From assembly GCA_023382535.1 (NCBI GenBank), contig JAHDWA010000072.1, forward strand, positions 1-43,622: a stretch of 43,622 nucleotides of DNA, written 5' to 3'. A program made the position numbers and the translations under genes. The notes under the pieces are model-generated. The model was not told the origin of the DNA and did not search any database. It was given only the letters and a program-made list of their open reading frames with translations. Positions within the stretch are counted from its first letter, which is position 1, and every line of letters starts with the position of its first letter. Positions 1-8,033 of the stretch are shown here, piece by piece. This DNA comes from Anaerolineae bacterium. GTDB lineage: Bacteria; Chloroflexota; Anaerolineae; 4572-78; J111.

Positions 1-2
1 TG

Positions 3-1055
3 CTCGACGCCTACACCACCTCGGACCTTTTTCCCTATTCCGAGCCGATGGGCGATCTGAACTATATTCGCAATTCGGTCAAAGTTGTCATTGATGCCTA
101 CGAAGGCACGCCTACTTTTTATGTGGTTGACCCGGCCGACCCGTTGATCAAATCTTATATGGCGATTTTCCCCGCTCTCTTTACCCCTATGAGCGGCATG
201 CCCGACTGGCTTCGCGCTCACTTGCGCTACCCCGAAGACTTGTTCACGATTCAAGCCAAGTTGTTCCAGACCTATCACATGCGGGATGTCAATGTTTTCT
301 ACAACAAGGAAGACCTGTGGCAGACGCCGCTGGAAACTTTTGCCGGCAATACTCAGCCGGTTGAACCCTATTATGTGTTTCTCCGCTTGCCCGGCGAAAC
401 AAAAGGTGAGTACGTGTTGACCCAGCCTTTTACCCCTAATAACAAGGATAATTTGATTGCCTGGCTGGCCGCCCGCTCCGATGGAGAAAATTACGGTCAA
501 CTGGTGGCCTATCGTTTCCCTAAACAAGAACTGGTTTTTGGCCCCCTTCAAATTGAGGGCCGGATTGACCAGGACCCCGAAATTTCTGCCCAGATCACCC
601 TTTGGAGTCAAAGCGGCTCCCAGGTTATTCGGGGCAACCTGCTGGTGTTGCCCATTGACAACTCGCTGCTCTATATCGAGCCGCTCTATCTGCAAGCCGT
701 CAACGGCCAAATTCCTGAACTCAAGCGGGTAATTGTTGTTTCGGGGGATCAGGTGATCATGCGTGAAACCCTGGCGGAAGGCTTGCAGGCTCTCTTTAGC
801 CAGAATGGCCCTGACCTGACCTCGACCGAATCCACTCCCGCAGCCGGTGAAACCCCATCTCGGCCAGAGCCGCCAACTCCGCCAACGGTTGACCTGACCA
901 GCCAGGACGCAAATCAACTGGCCATTACTGCCTCTCATCACTACGCCGCGGCCCAAAAAGCCCTCCAAGTTGGCGACTGGGCCACCTATGGCGCAGAGCT
1001 GGAAAAAATGAAAGCCGCCCTGGATGCGCTGGTGCGCGTGACCAGCCAGCCGTAG
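3..1055 (+). CDS. UPF0182 family membrane protein, C-terminal part (partial)
   Basis: The reading frame is open from the left edge of the window, so this is the 3' end of a longer gene. The visible 350 residues begin with LDAYTTSDLFPYSEP, then GDLNYIRNSVKVVIDAYEG and an FPALF...MPDWLRAHLRYPEDLF stretch. These are hallmarks of the large soluble C-terminal domain of UPF0182 (PF03699) proteins, which carry several N-terminal membrane helices; those lie outside the window. The tail (about residues 275-350) is Pro/Thr-rich and ends in an Ala-rich helical segment that could pack on the domain. The biochemical role of the family is not established. The gene is convergent with the response regulator that follows and ends 122 bp before it. 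Confidence 0.9.
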   Translation, partial: LDAYTTSDLFPYSEPMGDLNYIRNSVKVVIDAYEGTPTFYVVDPADPLIKSYMAIFPALFTPMSGMPDWLRAHLRYPEDLFTIQAKLFQTYHMRDVNVFYNKEDLWQTPLETFAGNTQPVEPYYVFLRLPGETKGEYVLTQPFTPNNKDNLIAWLAARSDGENYGQLVAYRFPKQELVFGPLQIEGRIDQDPEISAQITLWSQSGSQVIRGNLLVLPIDNSLLYIEPLYLQAVNGQIPELKRVIVVSGDQVIMRETLAEGLQALFSQNGPDLTSTESTPAAGETPSRPEPPTPPTVDLTSQDANQLAITASHHYAAAQKALQVGDWATYGAELEKMKAALDALVRVTSQP

Positions 1056-1111
1056 CGAGCTTGACGGTCCAACCCAGGGGGGTGAAAATTTGGATATATA
1101 GAGGCTTTGCC

Positions 1112-1145
1112 CAATAAAAAACCGCCCTCTTTGCGGAGCGGTTGA
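1112..1145 (-). terminator. Rho-independent terminator of NarL regulator
   Basis: Read on the minus strand, AACCGC pairs with GCGGTT (plus an inner CTC/GAG) around a short loop and is followed at once by a run of six T. It lies about 35 bp after the stop codon of the minus-strand response regulator. The plus-strand UPF0182 gene ends just upstream, so the hairpin could serve both directions weakly. Confidence 0.75.
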
Positions 1146-1177
1146 GGAGCTACTATTCGGGCAGAAAGCTAACAAAC

Positions 1178-1828
1178 TTACTCTGAAGCTTTCAAATAAT
1201 CGTCAAGATTATGACGAACGGCATAAGCCGTTGCTTCGGCCCGATTGCCTAAACCCATTTTATCGAAAATATTACTGACGTAGTTACGAATTGTCCCCTC
1301 ACCTAAATAAAGGCTGGTGGCGATCTCTTTGTTCGTTTTGCCCTGGGTAATGAGCGCCAACACTTTTAATTCGCGTTCCGATAGATTGGCAAAAGCTTCC
1401 GAGCGGGTCGACTCACGCAATTTAGCCAGAACCTGACCTGTGACACCGGGATCTAACGAGGCATTCCCCTGGGCGACCGTTCTAATCGCCCGGATCAAAT
1501 CGTCATTGCCGACTTGCTTCAAGACATAGCCGACCGCCCCGGCCGAAATAGCATTAAAGAGAAGATCATCCTGGGCAAAAGAGGTGAGCATAATGACTTT
1601 GGTGTCAGGATGAGCCTTAACAATTTCCCGGCAAGCGTCAACCCCACTCTCATGACCCAGCCGGATATCCATGAGCACGACGTCTGGCTCATGCTCATCC
1701 GCCCGTTGAAGAGCGTCTGCGACTGTGCCGGCCTCGGCCACGACCTGCCAGCCGGGCTGGCGCGCTAATAAATTATTTAGGCCTAAACGAACGACCTCAT
1801 GGTCGTCCACGATCATGATCCGCACCAA
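1178..1828 (-). CDS. NarL/FixJ-family response regulator
   Basis: A 216-residue two-domain response regulator. The receiver domain (1-120) has the acidic pair DD8-9, the phospho-acceptor D54 in VVLMDIRL, the conserved T in IMLTSFA and the K in YVLKQ. The C-terminal LuxR-type helix-turn-helix (about 150-210) has LSERELKVLALITQGKTNKE and the GTIRNYVSNIFDKMGL recognition helix region. It should bind DNA as a dimer once phosphorylated. No sensor kinase is adjacent, so its partner is unknown (orphan). The TTG start at 1828 is preceded by a GAGGAG ribosome site at 7-nt spacing; a GTG lies in the next codon. A terminator follows the gene. Confidence 0.93.
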   Translation of the reverse strand: MVRIMIVDDHEVVRLGLNNLLARQPGWQVVAEAGTVADALQRADEHEPDVVLMDIRLGHESGVDACREIVKAHPDTKVIMLTSFAQDDLLFNAISAGAVGYVLKQVGNDDLIRAIRTVAQGNASLDPGVTGQVLAKLRESTRSEAFANLSERELKVLALITQGKTNKEIATSLYLGEGTIRNYVSNIFDKMGLGNRAEATAYAVRHNLDDYLKASE

Positions 1829-2053
1829 AAGTCGCCTCCTCGTTCAGGGCCATTAAGCGGATTTCTCGCCAGTATCCCATTTTTTGGGCCTAAAACCTCG
1901 ATCAAAACTGGCCCCACAAGTTATTATGAAGCGGTTTGGGCCAGGGTCAAATCTGCTTCAGAATCACAAGCGATAGAACAACTCCCATTTATTGGGTGAA
2001 GACAACCAGCCGGGAATGGTTGAAATAAATTTCACAAGATTAGCGGGCAGATT

Positions 2054-2081
2054 TTGTACCGGCGCGTCTTTGTGCTATAAT
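2054..2081 (+). promoter_or_regulatory. Promoter TTGTAC-N16-TATAAT
   Basis: A TTGTAC hexamer (2054-2059) is separated by 16 bp from a perfect TATAAT (2076-2081) on the plus strand, inside a 470-bp stretch with no plus-strand gene. The predicted start near 2088 leads into the structured RNA candidate described separately. Confidence 0.6.
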
Positions 2082-2087
2082 ATATGT

Positions 2088-2230
2088 AAGTGGAGCGAGG
2101 CCAACACCTACATAATAAAAATGGGTTGTGCAGAGGGTTCAAGTAAGAACCCGCCGCCCACAAAAGTTTAATGATAGAGACCTCGTGCTTCCCCTCAGAG
2201 CCCTTCATACAAGAAGGGCTCTGTTGATTC
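2088..2230 (+). ncRNA. Candidate structured small RNA (~140 nt)
   Basis: The segment between the NarL regulator and the small membrane protein has a good promoter in front and no convincing reading frame. It can fold into a long rod: GCGAGG (2095-2100) with CCTCGT (2181-2186), TTGTG (2126-2130) with CACAA (2159-2163), and an apical GGGTTC (2135-2140) / GAACCC (2147-2152) stem with a 6-nt loop. A perfect 10-bp hairpin at 2196-2223 follows and may end the transcript, although its T-tract is poor. A rod with internal bubbles recalls 6S RNA, but I cannot assign the family from sequence alone. Confidence 0.4.
2196..2223. terminator. Perfect 10-bp hairpin
   Basis: CAGAGCCCTT and AAGGGCTCTG form a perfect stem around an 8-nt loop. 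Neither strand has a strong T-tract after it (TTGATT on plus). It could end the candidate small RNA on the plus strand or the receiver/small-membrane-protein operon on the minus strand. Confidence 0.5.
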
Positions 2231-2301
2231 ACAGACTCATTTCATTTTCCAGCGCGCTGCGGGTGACCTTGGCCGGATCAATTTTGAGGACAACCGGTCT
2301 C

Positions 2302-2475
2302 TCATTCAGCCTGGCCAGCCGCATAAAAGCTTAAGACCATCGCCCCAATCATCAGCGCAATCCCACCCAAGATCAGGCTATACATCCAATCATATGAATA
2401 TTCGTAGCTCAGCCAGGTCGCCAGGATCACGCCCAGACCGAGCCAGATTAACTTTCCGCGAATTTTCTTAAGCAT
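2302..2475 (-). CDS. Small membrane protein, 57 aa
   Basis: This short gene starts with ATG at 2475 behind an AAAGGA site and encodes MLKKIRGKLIWLGLGVI followed by two hydrophobic segments (about residues 9-24 and 32-51), separated by a short loop with SYEYSYDW. The basic N-terminus suggests an inside start and a helical hairpin in the membrane. It lies 11 bp after the CheY-like receiver gene on the same strand, so the two are probably co-transcribed. I do not recognise the family; function unknown. Confidence 0.65.
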   Translation of the reverse strand: MLKKIRGKLIWLGLGVILATWLSYEYSYDWMYSLILGGIALMIGAMVLSFYAAGQAE

Positions 2476-2486
2476 CTTTTTTTCCT

Positions 2487-2864
2487 TTAACCGATAATTT
2501 GCTCGATCACATTCAAGACGTAGGTGGGCGAAAAGGGCTTTTCGATCCAGCCGTGGAGGCCCAAGGATTTTACCGCGCCGTCGAGTTCAGACGTAGCACT
2601 GCCGGTCATCAGCAGAATTTGTGTGTTCGGCGAGATATCCTGAATGGCCTTTGCCAGCTCCAAACCATCCATGTCGCCCATGCGCCAATCGGTTAGCACC
2701 AGATCAAATCCTTGCTGCCTCAGTCGCCCCATCGCCGTGTGCCCATCTGATGCTGTCACAACTTGATAATCAGGCTTTTGGGTTGTCAGAATACGTTTGA
2801 GCAGGAGGCGGATGCCTTCCTCGTCATCAACAATCAGGATACGTTTATAACCATTAGCGTTCAA
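2487..2864 (-). CDS. Single-domain CheY-like response regulator
   Basis: 125 residues forming a stand-alone receiver domain. The acidic pair is in ILIVDDEEG (D13/D14), the phospho-acceptor is D59 in LVLTDWRMGDMDG, the switch Thr is in ILLMTGSA and the conserved Lys is in WIEKPFSP. There is no output domain, so it must act through a partner protein, for example a kinase phosphorelay. The likely start is TTG at 2864 with GAGG five bases upstream. It is followed closely by a small membrane protein. The upstream gap (2865-3029) contains a 6-bp CGTAAA/TTTACG inverted repeat but no gene. Confidence 0.9.
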   Translation of the reverse strand: MNANGYKRILIVDDEEGIRLLLKRILTTQKPDYQVVTASDGHTAMGRLRQQGFDLVLTDWRMGDMDGLELAKAIQDISPNTQILLMTGSATSELDGAVKSLGLHGWIEKPFSPTYVLNVIEQIIG

Positions 2865-3029
2865 AGCCGCCTCAGTTTTCTGTCAGCCAAGCAGCCGACA
2901 ACCAACGTAAAGGTTAATCCGCAAACATTTACGGTCAGAGGCCTGAAGGATGAGGGGGTACTCAGGACGCGGTGAGAGTCAACCTAATCCTAAGGATACA
3001 ACCATCAAGGATGCGAGTTCCAAGTGACC

Positions 3030-3323
3030 TCAACTACTTTCGGTCTGTGCGGAACGGGCGACGATGACGTACCCAAGCTGGAGGCCACCCAGCGCGACCC
3101 CCACCAGCACCATCACCCCAAGCACTTCAAAGGGCCAGAGACTGTACTGCATCGGATCAACACTGGTCTCCACGATGCTCCTCAGCCCAACGGCGCTGAC
3201 GAGGAGCAGGGGCGCACCGGCGAGCCAGCGCCCCCGGCCCGGCCAACGCGCCAGCGCCCAGCCCGTGGCAACGACAAAACCAAGAGCAAGGGCAGCGATG
3301 AGCAGCATGAAAGGTATGACCAT
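3030..3323 (-). CDS. Small integral membrane protein, 97 aa
   Basis: Three hydrophobic segments are visible: residues about 3-24, 33-50 (after a basic RWPGRGRW loop) and 64-88, with a short polar tail. The start codon is only 9 bp after the stop of the winged-helix gene on the same strand and no clear ribosome site is seen, so translation is probably coupled to it. An internal ATG at residue 6 is an alternative start. No family recognised. The arrangement YtxH-like protein, winged-helix protein, membrane protein suggests one transcription unit. Confidence 0.6.
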   Translation of the reverse strand: MVIPFMLLIAALALGFVVATGWALARWPGRGRWLAGAPLLLVSAVGLRSIVETSVDPMQYSLWPFEVLGVMVLVGVALGGLQLGYVIVARSAQTESS

Positions 3324-3332
3324 ATTTACGAA

Positions 3333-3734
3333 TTACAGACTTGCCGGATCCGCCTGAATAATGTGATGGACAACTTTTATTCTAAAATGTCTATCTTCGC
3401 ACCCGGATACAAATTCGCTCATTAAAGCCCACGTTGTCTCATCACTCATCAGGGAGTAGGCGGATGCGCCATTTTGCCCACTTTTCACCACAATCCCGTT
3501 GTCCACCCACTCATCTAACTCTCGCTCGATCATAGAGACTGTTCGGCCCGCATATTTGGCAATGTTTTCCGCAGTATTGGTCATGTGCCGGTTATTATAG
3601 AAGAATCTGAGCAAGTCCCACTTGGTGAAGGAATTGACGTTTGTCTTGACAAAGTCGAGCATAGCCGGCTCCAGATCATCCATCAATTGAGTCATAAGGA
3701 GGCGGGGCGGGTCAGCTTCCTGTGATTGGCTCAT
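3333..3734 (-). CDS. Winged-helix-like protein
   Basis: 133 residues from the ATG at 3734 (MSQSQEADPP...), chosen because a TGAGG motif lies about 6 bases ahead; an ATG sits directly before it and a longer form from 3779 is possible but lacks such a site. The centre reads as a helical DNA-binding fold: FTKWDLLRFFYNN, then an ENIAKYAGRTVSMIERELDEWVDNGIV segment typical of a winged-helix recognition region, then a KSGQNGASAYSLM wing. It overlaps the 3' end of the YtxH-like gene by about 20 bp, showing coupling. Likely a small transcription regulator, but the target is unknown. Confidence 0.7.
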   Translation of the reverse strand: MSQSQEADPPRLLMTQLMDDLEPAMLDFVKTNVNSFTKWDLLRFFYNNRHMTNTAENIAKYAGRTVSMIERELDEWVDNGIVVKSGQNGASAYSLMSDETTWALMSEFVSGCEDRHFRIKVVHHIIQADPASL

Positions 3735-4083
3735 CATTTTCCTCAGTGGGGTTAATAGCTTCAACGACTCTATCTGCACTTTGGCTTACGGCTTGGATGA
3801 TGCTATCTTTACCACGGCTGATCGCCTCAGTAGCAGTCTGTTTCCCTTTTTCCACCACCTCTTTGCTTTTTTCTTGCCAGACAGCCGCCTGCTCCTGAGC
3901 GCGCTGGCTGGCTTCCGCAAGGCTCTTGGCCGCCTCCTCTTTTAACTCAAGGCTTTTATCTCTTAATTGGCTGCGGGTCTCCTCGCCCGATTGAGGCGTC
4001 AGGAGTAAAGCCAACCCTGCTCCGACCAACCCACCTGTCAGCAAACCGACAAAGAATAGGGTCCCACTGTTTTGTTTTGACAT
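3712..4083 (-). CDS. YtxH domain-containing stress protein
   Basis: 123 residues. A glycine-rich transmembrane segment (about 9-30, FFVGLLTGGLVGAGLALLL) is followed by TPQSGEETR and a long amphipathic, Ala/Glu/Lys-rich helix (about 35-110). This is the organisation of YtxH (PF12732) proteins, small membrane-anchored stress-associated proteins. The ATG at 4083 has AAAGGAG about 10 bases upstream. About 145 bp upstream ends a 94-bp element shared with two other promoters in the window, so the gene likely belongs to the same regulon. It is the first gene of a minus-strand unit with the winged-helix and membrane-protein genes. Confidence 0.8.
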   Translation of the reverse strand: MSKQNSGTLFFVGLLTGGLVGAGLALLLTPQSGEETRSQLRDKSLELKEEAAKSLAEASQRAQEQAAVWQEKSKEVVEKGKQTATEAISRGKDSIIQAVSQSADRVVEAINPTEENDEPITGS

Positions 4084-4226
4084 AGTTTATTGACTCCTTT
4101 ACTTGTTTCTATGGTTGATATTTAAAGATAGATAATCCCTGAGCATCTCTCCCAATCAGGTGCTGACATCTCTCTCCTGAACTGGGCCGGGTGAGCGGAG
4201 AAACATGACGGGATCAACCCCTCAAT

Positions 4227-4320
4227 CAGGATAACCGATCCGAGTTCTAAAAACTATCGGCAGAATGCTGATTTTGGTGTAGGTAATAAGCTTATACCTT
4301 TGTCGGTATTTGCCCTACAA
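4227..4320 (-). promoter_or_regulatory. 94-bp shared promoter element, copy B
   Basis: On the minus strand this runs from TTGTAGG (4320-4314), 7 bp, CCGACAA, through CCTACACC, ATCAG, CCGATA to TATCCTG (4233-4227). The same blocks with exactly the same overall length occur at 14201-14294 and 15873-15966. It precedes the YtxH-like gene. TATCCT is a plausible -10 box. The rest of the 4084-4532 divergent gap shows no gene. Confidence 0.75.
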
Positions 4321-4532
4321 CACTGATCACCTCACTTGCCCGAATGAGGTACCCGGTTTACCATATCTTCTGTTGCTGTGCTAACCGGGACAATCTGATT
4401 TAATAGCGGAGTTCCGGTGAAGCCAGGTCGAAATTACGACCCTGCTCCTTCCTTCAGCAGCTCCATTTGTCCATAGGTTGAGGTAACTACAGCACTTGAG
4501 CAGATTTAGCTGGCCTAAATGAGGAGGTCACT

Positions 4533-6443
4533 TTGAGCGCAACCACATTTCTAACCGATTTTGACCGATACCTGATCGGCGAAGGCAGCCACGAGCGGGC
4601 TTATGAAAAAATGGGCGCTCATCTGACCGAAATTGACGGCCAACCCGGCGTTCACTTTGCCGTGTGGGCGCCCAGCGCCCGCCAGGTTTTTCTGATGGGG
4701 GAGTTTAACGGCTGGCACGGGGAGAGCCACCCCATGCGCTCCAGCGACAGCGGTATCTGGAGCCTGTTTGTGCCGGGCCTGGCCGAATACACGGTTTACA
4801 AATACCGGGTGGTGACCCAGAAGGGCGAGAGTTTCGACAAGGCCGATCCCTATGGTTTTGGCATGGAGCAGCGGCCCAAAACGGCTTCGGTGGTGGTCAA
4901 CCTGGATCGCTACGTTTGGAGCGACGTCGAATGGCTGAACCGGCGGGCCGAACACCAGGCGCTGGATAAACCAATTTCCATCTATGAAGTCCACCTTGGT
5001 TCATGGCGCAAAGTTCCTGACGAACAATGGGGCAGCCGTTATCTCAGTTATCGGGAGCTGGCTGAGGTGTTGGTCCCCTACGTAGTGGACATGGGCTACA
5101 CTCATATCGAATTATTGCCCATCACCGAGCATCCCCTCGATGCATCGTGGGGCTACCAGGTCTTGGGTTTTTACGCGCCCACCAGCCGTTTTGGTCCCCC
5201 GGAAGAGCTGATGTATTTCATTGACCAGTGCCACCGGCGCCATCTGGGCGTTATCTTGGACTGGGTGCCGGCCCACTTCCCCAAAGACGGGTCGGGGCTT
5301 AACTATTTTGACGGTACCCATCTGTACGCCCATGCCGATCCCCGCCAGGGCGAACACCAGGAGTGGGGCACGCTCATCTTTAATTACGGGCGCAGCGAGG
5401 TGCGCGGGTTTCTCATTGCCAATGCCCTGTTTTGGATTGACAAATATCATTTCGATGGGCTGCGTGTGGACGCGGTGACCTCGATGCTGTACCTGGATTA
5501 CGCACGGGAAGGGGGGCAGTGGATTCCGAATCAGGCGGGCGGCCGCGAAAACCTGGCCGCCGTCAGCTTTTTGCGCAAGATGAACGAGGTGGTGCATGGC
5601 GTTTTTCCCGGCGTGCTGACCATTGCCGAGGAGTCAACCGCCTGGCCGCAGGTTTCTCGCCCGACCCATACCGGCGGCCTCGGCTTTAGCCTGAAATGGA
5701 ATATGGGCTGGATGCACGATACGCTGAACTATCTGAGCCGGGAGCCGACGCAGCGTAAATATCACCAGAACGAGATAACTTTCAGTTTGCATTATGCCTT
5801 CAACGAGAACTTTGTGCTGCCGCTGTCCCACGACGAGGGGGTGCATGGTAAAGGCTCCCTGCTCAACAAAATGGCGGGCGATGAATGGCAAAAATTCGCC
5901 ACCTTGCGAGCCTATTACGGCTTCATGTGGGGCCATCCCGGCAAGAAGCTCCTGTTTATGGGCAGCGAGTTTGCCCAGTGGCAGGAGTGGAACTTTAACG
6001 CCAGCCTGGAATGGGCCGCCCTGAATGCCCCCACCCACCAGGGCGTGCAGCGCTGGGTGCAGGATTTGAACCGGCTTTACCAACAAGAGCCAGCCTTGTA
6101 TGAAAACGACTTCGCTGAAACCGGCTTCACCTGGATTGACGCCAGTGACAGCGAGAACAGCATCCTCTCCTTCATCCGCACCGCCCAATCAAGCCCTGAG
6201 TTTGTTGTCGTCATCAGCAATTTCACCCCGGCGCCGCATACCGGCTACCGCGTCGGCGTGCCCAGGCCGGGTTACTATCGGGAAATTCTCAACAGCGATT
6301 CCGGGCATTATGGAGGCAGCAGCATGGGCAATGGGGATGGCCTGGCCACCGAGGCTGTCCCCATGCACGGGCATCCACAATCCCTCCGGCTGACCTTGCC
6401 GCCCCTGGCGACGATCATACTCAAATTAGAGTCGTTAAAGTAA
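4533..6443 (+). CDS. glgB: 1,4-alpha-glucan branching enzyme
   Basis: 636 residues, typical for a GH13 branching enzyme that cuts alpha-1,4 chains and re-attaches them by alpha-1,6 bonds during glycogen synthesis. The N-terminal carbohydrate-binding domain (about 15-115) includes HFAVWAPSARQVFLMGEFN. The catalytic barrel has the YEVHLGSWR start, the TEHPLDASWGYQ motif, the nucleophile Asp near 313 in FDGLRVDAVTSM, the acid Glu near 367 in LTIAEESTAWP, and LPLSHDEGVHGKGSLL near 430. The C-terminal beta domain ends at about 630. The TTG start at 4533 is supported by GAGGAGG six bases upstream. It stands alone, convergent with the DEAD-box helicase gene; no other glycogen gene is in the window. 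Confidence 0.97.
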   Translation: MSATTFLTDFDRYLIGEGSHERAYEKMGAHLTEIDGQPGVHFAVWAPSARQVFLMGEFNGWHGESHPMRSSDSGIWSLFVPGLAEYTVYKYRVVTQKGESFDKADPYGFGMEQRPKTASVVVNLDRYVWSDVEWLNRRAEHQALDKPISIYEVHLGSWRKVPDEQWGSRYLSYRELAEVLVPYVVDMGYTHIELLPITEHPLDASWGYQVLGFYAPTSRFGPPEELMYFIDQCHRRHLGVILDWVPAHFPKDGSGLNYFDGTHLYAHADPRQGEHQEWGTLIFNYGRSEVRGFLIANALFWIDKYHFDGLRVDAVTSMLYLDYAREGGQWIPNQAGGRENLAAVSFLRKMNEVVHGVFPGVLTIAEESTAWPQVSRPTHTGGLGFSLKWNMGWMHDTLNYLSREPTQRKYHQNEITFSLHYAFNENFVLPLSHDEGVHGKGSLLNKMAGDEWQKFATLRAYYGFMWGHPGKKLLFMGSEFAQWQEWNFNASLEWAALNAPTHQGVQRWVQDLNRLYQQEPALYENDFAETGFTWIDASDSENSILSFIRTAQSSPEFVVVISNFTPAPHTGYRVGVPRPGYYREILNSDSGHYGGSSMGNGDGLATEAVPMHGHPQSLRLTLPPLATIILKLESLK

Positions 6444-6508
6444 AGAGAGGCCGCCACGAGCCTGCGGTAGTGGGTAATGGAGGGCAACGCTTGTCTTACG
6501 CCACGACT

Positions 6509-7681
6509 CTAGCGTGGATGCAGGCTACGGCGAGGAGCCGAGGTGAGCGGCGCGGGCGGGGCATTATAATCAAGCCCGGCGACTTTATGGCGCTTGAGCT
6601 GTTGTTTCAACACCTTTTCAATTCGCTGAATCATCGGGGTGTCTAACGGCGTGACCAGGGTGTAGGCCTGTCCCACCGCATCGGCCCGGCCGGTGCGGCC
6701 AATGCGATGCACATAATCTTCCGGCTGCATGGGCACATCGTAGTTCACGACGTGCGAGATACCGTCCACGTCAATACCCCGCGCGGCAATGTCGGTAGCG
6801 ACCAGCACCCGCGTATGCCCGTGCCGGAACGCCTCCAGAGCGGCCACCCGCTGGTTCTGCGAGCGGTTGCCGTGGATGACCCCCGCCGAAATCCGGGCGC
6901 GCTGCAAATGGCGCACCACCCGGTCCGCCCGGTGCTTGGTGCGGGCAAAGATCAGCACGCTCTCCAGGCTGTCATCTTCGAGTAAACGCTCCAACAGCTT
7001 GAACTTCAAATGTTCCGGCACCGGATACAACACCTGGGTGATGGCTTCCGGGGCCACGGTCTTTTCCACTTCAACCCGCACCGGCTGGCGGGTGACTTCG
7101 CCGGCCAGCTTCATCATGGGCTCAAGCGTGGCCGAGAACAGCAGCGTCTGCCGTTCACGCGGCAGTAAGCGCACAATGCGGCGAATATCCGGCCAAAAGC
7201 CGTGATCCAGCATGCGGTCAGCCTCGTCCAGCACCAGCACTTTCAACCCAGTGAAAGTAACATTACGGCGGGTGATATGATCCAGCAAGCGGCCGGGCGT
7301 GGCGATCACAATATCAACGCCCTGCCTGAGCGCCTGCTCCTGGGGGCCAAGGCCAACACCCCCGTAAATTGTAGCAATGCGCAAGGGCAGACCGTGACTT
7401 AACTGCCGGGCCTGGTCAGCCACTTGCAAGGCCAGTTCGCGGGTGGGTACCAGAATCAAGGCGCGGGGATCGCGCAGGCGAGGCGAGGTGATCAACTTTT
7501 GCAGCAGCGGCAGTAAAAACGCCGCCGTCTTGCCGGTGCCGGTTTCGGCCGAGCCGAGAATATCACATCCCTTCAGGGCGGGCGGAATGGCCGCGCTCTG
7601 GATGGGCATAGGGCGCTCGAAGCCCATCGTTTGCAGGTTGCGCTGCAAACGCGGCTCAAGCTCAAAATCTTTAAATTGCAT
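6509..7681 (-). CDS. DEAD-box RNA helicase (RhlE-like)
   Basis: 390 residues from the ATG at 7681 (MQFKDFELEP...), which has AGGAG four bases upstream; a longer frame to 7738 is not needed. All helicase motifs are present in order: Q motif GFERPMPIQ, motif I AETGTGKT, PTRELA, TPGR, DEAD in VLDEADRMLD, SAT, and in the second RecA domain VLIFARTKHRAD, ATDIAARGID and HRIGRTGR. The short basic C-terminus (RRSLHPR) fits the RhlE group, which acts in ribosome assembly and cold-stress RNA remodelling. The gene is separated from the kinase gene upstream by a terminator. Confidence 0.95.
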   Translation of the reverse strand: MQFKDFELEPRLQRNLQTMGFERPMPIQSAAIPPALKGCDILGSAETGTGKTAAFLLPLLQKLITSPRLRDPRALILVPTRELALQVADQARQLSHGLPLRIATIYGGVGLGPQEQALRQGVDIVIATPGRLLDHITRRNVTFTGLKVLVLDEADRMLDHGFWPDIRRIVRLLPRERQTLLFSATLEPMMKLAGEVTRQPVRVEVEKTVAPEAITQVLYPVPEHLKFKLLERLLEDDSLESVLIFARTKHRADRVVRHLQRARISAGVIHGNRSQNQRVAALEAFRHGHTRVLVATDIAARGIDVDGISHVVNYDVPMQPEDYVHRIGRTGRADAVGQAYTLVTPLDTPMIQRIEKVLKQQLKRHKVAGLDYNAPPAPLTSAPRRSLHPR

Positions 7682-7750
7682 AAAACTCCTAATAATGCGG
7701 CCAATATTTTGTCGAGGTGAACCGCCGCCGGGACACATCGAGAGTTAGGC

Positions 7751-7786
7751 AAATAAAAAGCCGCCTCAGTCATAAGACCGGGCGGC
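7751..7786 (-). terminator. Rho-independent terminator
   Basis: On the minus strand GCCGCC (7786-7781) pairs with GGCGGC (7765-7760) and is followed by TTTTTATTT. It ends the large kinase gene and its regulator remnant, before the DEAD-box gene. Confidence 0.75.
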
Positions 7787-7907
7787 GACAAAAATCCGGG
7801 TTTATTTCCTAACTATGTCAAGTATATCATCGGGATAACGATGTGTCAAAATACATACATCTACATGCGGCATTTCTGCCTTGAGGCTGTCGGGTAGTTG
7901 GGGTCAT

Positions 7908-8030
7908 TTATCTACCCGCTTCGGCCAGCTTCGCCTGCACCGCTGCGCTCAGATAGGTCCCTCCACCGCCGACCGCTTGGATGCCCTCCACAATCTCGGG
8001 CGGGTTTCCTTTCAACACAAAACCAAGAGC
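7908..8030 (-). pseudogene. Response-regulator remnant
   Basis: Directly after the stop codon of the large kinase gene, and in the same frame, about 40 residues can be read on the minus strand: GFVLKGNPPEIVEGIQ, then AVGGGGTYLSAAVQAKLAEAG, then a stop. This matches the end of a NarL-type receiver, with the conserved Lys in FVLKG and the helix and GG-YLS linker that precede the LuxR domain. The start, the phospho-acceptor region and the DNA-binding domain are all missing. It looks like the leftover of the kinase's partner regulator after an internal deletion. Confidence 0.65.
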
Positions 8031-8033
8031 TGT

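Noticed and set aside
3024..3425. 133-codon plus-strand frame
   Set aside because: Low-complexity, antisense to a small membrane-protein gene in a tight minus-strand cluster.
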